Assembly (NCBI GenBank): GCA_034509495.1
Contig: CM067508.1
Coordinates: 26,119,886 to 26,183,885, forward strand
From: Acestrorhynchus altus
Lineage: Eukaryota > Chordata > Actinopteri > Characiformes > Acestrorhynchidae
Reading direction: 5' to 3'
DNA: 64,000 nucleotides
The notes beneath the pieces are model-generated. The model searched no databases and had not been told where the DNA came from. It saw only the letters and a list, made by a program, of their open reading frames with translations. Shown in pieces: positions 37,127 to 64,000 of this stretch; the first letter of the stretch is position 1, and the number at the start of each line of letters is the position of its first letter. A program made the translations under genes and the position numbers.

Positions 37127-37764
37127 GGGGTGTCCACACTTCTTAAATTTCGAAATGTTTAAATGTATATGGTCACGTTCACAAAAAAAACATTTACCTC
37201 CATTATTCTATTTTTGATTATTTAAATTAGGCTTGTTCTTTATATTGTCTCGTTTCATGATGGTTGGACCAAAAAAACTAAATTTCCAGATGATGGTGGC
37301 AATATTTTTTCATCGCTTTAGTTTCTTCTATATGGGGTAAAGGTAAGTGCAACAACCCAAGCTGTGTTGCTTACTGTTCATGCACATGCTCACATAAGCA
37401 GGTACTTCACTGAAGCAGTCACAGGGAAATTTGTTGTGCTTTGGATGAGCTGAGTACTTGCTTTCAACTTCCCAGGATGGTGCTACACTCACGCAGGTAA
37501 AGAGGTACACTGTAAATCCCAATAAATCCATTTTATATAACACTTACTTTTTCCCCTATGTTTTTAGGGGGGTTTCTCCTATTTGAGACTGTTGTAGAAA
37601 GATTGAGTGTGACATGAAATGAACTTACTGAATTTCCATAAATAGGCAGCGGAGGTTTTAACAAACAAATTGTTCAAAGTCTTAATCTTTGCAAGATTAA
37701 TGCAGAGAAATGTTTCTGACTAAACTCGAATAAATAAAGTAATAACACAAAGTCTATCACTCTC

Positions 37765-37767
<3 letters not shown>

Positions 37768-37819
<52 letters not shown>
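37768..37819. repeat. AC dinucleotide microsatellite
   Basis: About 26 AC units. A second AC array of similar length is at 40243-40301. Confidence 0.93.
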
Positions 37820-37821
<2 letters not shown>

Positions 37822-40240
37822 TCTTCTCCCTCTCACTAACCACCCACAACAAATGCCAGTTTTTTTAGATGAAATGGATAATGAAAGAGCAGCTCTGCCT
37901 TCAGAGGCAGTGAATTTCCCACATGTAAAAGTGAACTGCTTATCAAGTGCAAGTCAGGAGCGGAGCTGCAGACGGATACCAGCATCTCAAACCCCAGCAG
38001 CAAAATCACAGCATTGTCTCTCTGCACCTCCTGTTCCAAATGCACCAATGGGTAAAAGAGTAGATACAAGACTTCAAAAATTCATTTAAGCAGCCTTTAA
38101 TGACATATTTCATTTCCATAGTTTAGAATGGTTATAGTGCTCAAATGATTAAATGCACGATCTGTGTGGCCATTAGTCTGCAGCTGTGATCACGGCTCAT
38201 TCCCTCAGAACGCAGGCCAACGCTGCAGTCAGAGAAAGAACCATCCAGCTAAATGGAAAGCAAAGAAGTAGAAAAAAAAAAGTCATTCAGCCTATAATAG
38301 ACTACAGCTGAACAGATGAGCTGCTTTATAGACTCAACAATACAAACAAACAAACAGCTTGATATGAAAATTATCATATGGCACTCCCAGATTCAGTTGG
38401 GTAGACACAGGGATGAGCTCCTGAGAAAGTGAGCCTGCATAAAACGGTCCAGAGCAAAGTAGCCCAAGTCTTTGATTCATTTTTAAAACTTTGCCTCAAA
38501 AACGAGTGGGAGGAGGAAACTTGAAGATATCTCAGGTCCATGAATCGTACCAAATAGCTCCAATTATGCCTGTCTGTCAAACAGAATGAACATTCAAGCG
38601 GATCTGTGGCACAGTGATGAAACCCAGCAGCATCAGCCTTCATTATGGCTTGTATCTGGAAAGTGATTAGCATCTCCAGGGTCTAGAATGACACAGTCGC
38701 ACTTTCACAGACAGTGTTAGGAGAGGCACACTATAAGTGGATCCTGGCTTTTACCATAGTGTTTTTTTAACAACTCGAATAGTGTGTCCATGGCTTCTTT
38801 TGCTGTGGTGAAATGCAAATGGTGTTTCTGGGTTAGTCTGCCTCCTAAACTTCACAACCACACAGCAGAACACCCGCGCCCAAGCTGTCAGTCGAGATTG
38901 ATGGGAAACAACCAGCCTCACTGATACTCCTCACTGTTACTGCCGTAAGAGATAAGAGTTTCTATACTGTCTAAACCGGGGGTGGGGAATTTAGGGTCAG
39001 AGTCTGCATAGTTTGCCGTTTCCCTTCTATAACACATCAATAAAGCCTCATAATTAATAGATGAGATGTGAATCAGGTGCATTTAAGCAAATACATCTCC
39101 AAACTGTACCAAACTGGGGTTCTCCAGGACATGTCCTGCTCTGGAAGTCAAGGCACTTATCAAAGCAGACCTCCACGTTCCAGCTCTTGTCCCCTACTGT
39201 GCTTCTGAAGACAAGTGAAGACGTTTAAAAAGCTCAGAGCTCACAGTGAAATCCCTGTGCTCCTCAACGTAGACTGAAATCACACTCTGGCTACCTACTG
39301 ACCGTGCACACTGACCAGTATCCCCTGGCGCAATACTGCTGAGGCTGCCAAACACAAGATCAAGAGTGGTAAACAAGACAAACCATGAATACAAATGAAA
39401 TAGAGACATTCAAAGCACACAAGGGTAACAATTAGTCCTACTGCATGAGACTGCAAGGACATGATGTTCAATATGCACAGGTTTCACCCCTTGAATTTTG
39501 TTAGTGAACTCTTGCCAGGTCATATTACAGGAGTGACCACCTTATAAAAAAGGATTTATGGACACCAGCTGTAGCATGTGACAGTTTAAACCTGCACTGT
39601 GTGTGGACAGTGGATCATGAACAGCATCTTAAGTGCTGGGAGAATGAGAGACAGTGAGGCATTAAAGGCTTTTTAGACCAATCCTTGTAGATAGACACAC
39701 CAGACGCATGCTGAAGCATCTCCGCACTATGTGTACTTACACATGACCTTCACTTCCACTTTAATCAGGACATGGGATATCAGTATAACGAATGGCATGC
39801 GATGCACCATTCCAGCAATCCCTAAAGTAGCTTCTTTATGACTGAGCTGATAATGCATCATATCCTAGTACAGAGGTATCAACAACAAATGTTGTTAAAT
39901 GGTTTAGGAAGACAGTAAGTCTACGGGGCTTTAAAGATGGTAAGGTAAGGATTAATGTTATCTATTCAGATTGTCGTAAACTTGTGAAACGTAAGCATTT
40001 ACAATTTGATATTAATTTAATACTAAACAATTCAAAGCCTCCACATATGAGCCTACTGAATTACTTTGACTGCAAATCATGGGCCCATGAACTGTACTAG
40101 TTTATCCATGATTCAGATGTAAATACGACTGAATTAAAAGTGTATTTCTAGTGTTTTAGTTGAAATATGCTACAGTGTCAAACCGAGGCATCAGGTGTTC
40201 TGTCCACTTACAGCACACAAATCAATCTACTCAATAGTCC

Positions 40241-40302
<62 letters not shown>

Positions 40303-41521
40303 GCCTTCTAACTTGTATAAGCAAGGTATGAGTGATTGTGTTACATTAAACCCCATTCAGACAGGATTGGTTTTATACAGGGAGGTGCAGAAATTTAATC
40401 ACAGGATGTCTGTTAACTTTGTGACTGATCTGCATGGGATAAGAAATCTCAGCGTAAATCACGGGTGTTAAAGCATTCAAAGAAAATGCCAACCACAGCA
40501 TTGTGTTACTTGTGTGCAATTATGCAATAATTCTGGCCACGTTAGCAGTTGGTATGAACATTTGCCACAGACTTTGATCTGCGGTATGTGTGCCAAACAT
40601 CACAAAATAAAATGCCTGTTGGAGTAATTTACCACTTTTCCCTCTGGATGATGGATTATTAATACACTTGTTCTATTAATACACATGAGGAAATTAACCT
40701 CGTCTGTCTTAAACCCTATTTTTACACTGAATTTCTCAGTGATTTTAGTCCCATCAGAATGTGCCATGTCAGACATTTTTACGGACTGCATGCTCCTGTG
40801 TCAGTAAAATAAGCTGTAAAAATAACCTCACGGTATATTAGTCCCACGCAAATCGACAAAAAAAAAAGAATTGTCTTTAGGATTTCTCAGTAGTGACACA
40901 CCAAGGACGTATTTGGTTTCATTGTGTATGGTACAGATATCTCAGGTCCATTAAGTCTGAGGCAAATGTTGAAACCTACTGCAGATGCAGCCAAAATTCC
41001 AGACAAAACACTCATGCTAGGAGGCCACTTTTGAGTGAAGTGTGTGAGGGTGCATACTGGCTGGTTCATGCCACGTGTGAACACTGATGCGGCTTAGTGT
41101 GCACCATGAACCATGTGCATTAAGTGTAGAAACACAAACTGCATTATTGCTAGTGGGTTATAAAATTGGTTACCATTCTGTATATTATCCTGTACAAATT
41201 GGTCATAAATGTCACTGACATCCTGTAGTAATTACATTACATTACATTACTCCACCGACCCAAGTAAAAAGAATTCAATTCAAATAAACCTTTACAGAAA
41301 GTAAAAGGCACCATATTCTTTACTGAAGTGACATTAAAATGACATTAACACAACTCCCTATTTAGAAACAATCCCATCTGAATAGGGCTTTACACAAACA
41401 AAGTGAAATGAATAAAGTGTGACTGTGTCTAATGATTTGTATATTTGCCTGAGAAGATGTTTTTCACTAAAGCAAATAAAAACCAAGACAGCACAGGCAA
41501 AGTGCTGGGATTACTGCTGTA

Positions 41522-41642
41522 TTTATTTTGGGTCCTCCATAAATCAGTCACTGCCGTCTGTCCCTGTATAGAGTTACAGGCTGGGTAAGCAGAGTCCTGA
41601 TGTTAACTTGTGAACAAACCAAATATCATTGATTAATTTATT
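41522..41642 (-). promoter_or_regulatory. Candidate kcng4 polyadenylation signals
   Basis: AATAAA occurs on the minus strand at 41642-41637 and again at 41527-41522, about 400 and 520 bases after the kcng4 stop codon. Position and motif fit a 3' UTR end, but such hexamers are common in AT-rich DNA. Confidence 0.3.
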
Positions 41643-42043
41643 ATGAATTTCTATTGGCTTGAACTGAAGGAATAACATTTTAGAAATGACACAAGGAAGC
41701 AACAGTAATCTAGGCTTCTATTATTACTGCATGAAGAGCCATGGCTGTAACATACTAGGACAAAGAAAATCCTCTGCTTGGTTGAATGGGATTGAGCGTG
41801 ATTAATAAACCTGAAGAAGCTGTTTAATCTCAATCTTAATATGGAGCATGGAGTTGATCAGTTAAAGTTAGTCAGCTGATGGCTGATGGAAGACAAAGTA
41901 GCCCCGTTGACATAATGATGGTCTCTAGGGGCTTTTTCTTCAAAAAGAGTCGTCTTTAGAACCTCTCTCCCTGTCCACTTCAGTTTGGGATGAAGAAGAT
42001 TGGAAGCACTGTGCAGTCCATACTGGCGTATCAATAGTCTGTT

Positions 42044-63646
<21,603 letters not shown>

Positions 63647-64000
63647 GGTGGTATCAGAAGAGCTAGCCGATCAAAGGACGATGAGCCGTCGTCTGTGAGG
63701 GGGTTAACTTGGGACCTGAGTGGTTGAATTGCTGCCTTCATCCAAAGCACAGCAGCACAGCAGACCCCCTATGACGTGGTGCAAAGTTCATGGGGAAGCC
63801 ATCATTTAGTCAGGAGACAACTGGGAATATAAATGAAGCACATTACAGATTAAACTGTATTTGTACAGAAGTGAAACAATAACTGCTATCATAAAATACT
63901 CTCACCATATATTTTTGAGGATATCTGGAACACTTTGATTCACACACCAGCTTTACTCTCAGAATACAGTTCATGCTGATTATGCAGTTTCAAAGCTTTA

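Noticed and set aside
38975..39195. Possible hAT-like MITE starting GGGGGTGGGGAATTTAGGG
   Set aside because: The right end could not be matched convincingly to the left, so boundaries and family are unsupported.
8162..42043. A third protein-coding gene between the two transporter/channel genes
   Set aside because: All longer frames fall in transposons, repeats or low-complexity DNA; no chain of exons with consistent phases was found.

Overview
This is vertebrate, almost certainly teleost, nuclear DNA. The coding part is split into exons with GT/AG borders, introns run from about 2 kb to 20 kb, and the rest is filled with fish-type mobile elements (Tc1/mariner remnants, MITEs, tRNA-derived SINEs, an RTE-type LINE) and long dinucleotide repeats. 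Several of the dispersed repeats are ones I associate with ostariophysan fishes (characins, catfishes, cyprinids), but that lineage call is an inference from memory, not a search result. There is no bacterial-style operon, CRISPR array or replication origin.

Two protein-coding genes are supported, both on the minus strand. (1) 1272-8161: an SLC16 monocarboxylate-transporter-type gene. Three coding exons join cleanly (all junctions phase 1) into 395 residues, and the last exon lies beyond the left edge. (2) 42044-63646: a complete Kv6-type potassium channel subunit, best matched to KCNG4, in two coding exons joined in phase 0 to give 540 residues. Its single intron of 19,980 bp lies just before the S1-S2 linker cysteines. 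It carries the K+ selectivity filter but has PAT where conducting channels have PxP in S6, the hallmark of an electrically silent modulatory subunit. The two genes are separated by about 34 kb without a convincing gene. I see no functional link between them beyond shared orientation.

The kcng4 intron holds the most interesting mobile element: a full-length 3.4 kb RTE-like LINE at 47895-51305, on the opposite strand to the gene. It has a perfect 13-bp target-site duplication, a 29-bp perfect inverted repeat in its leader, endonuclease and reverse transcriptase domains, and an ATGG-repeat tail. Only two lesions break its reading frame. A second copy at about 27.5-28.2 kb keeps an Arg codon where the long copy has a stop, and has itself lost the reverse transcriptase core.

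The intergenic region is a layered record of transposition. It contains a piggyBac-like element bounded by TTAA; a solo LTR with a 5-bp duplication and two further related LTRs, one of them before an Ala/Ser/Pro-rich open frame; an eight-copy TA-flanked MITE family, with a larger relative at 33.5-34.5 kb that may derive from its autonomous parent; five more Tc1/mariner-type remnants; hAT-like MITEs; SINEs; LINE remnants; and about twenty microsatellites. Leads outside known repeats are a few exon-like islands (10.19-10.27 kb, 26.98-27.04 kb), a repeat-free block at 30.87-31.35 kb that could be a regulatory element, and a polyadenylation-like segment at 46.8 kb inside the kcng4 intron. I did not find a new multi-gene system.
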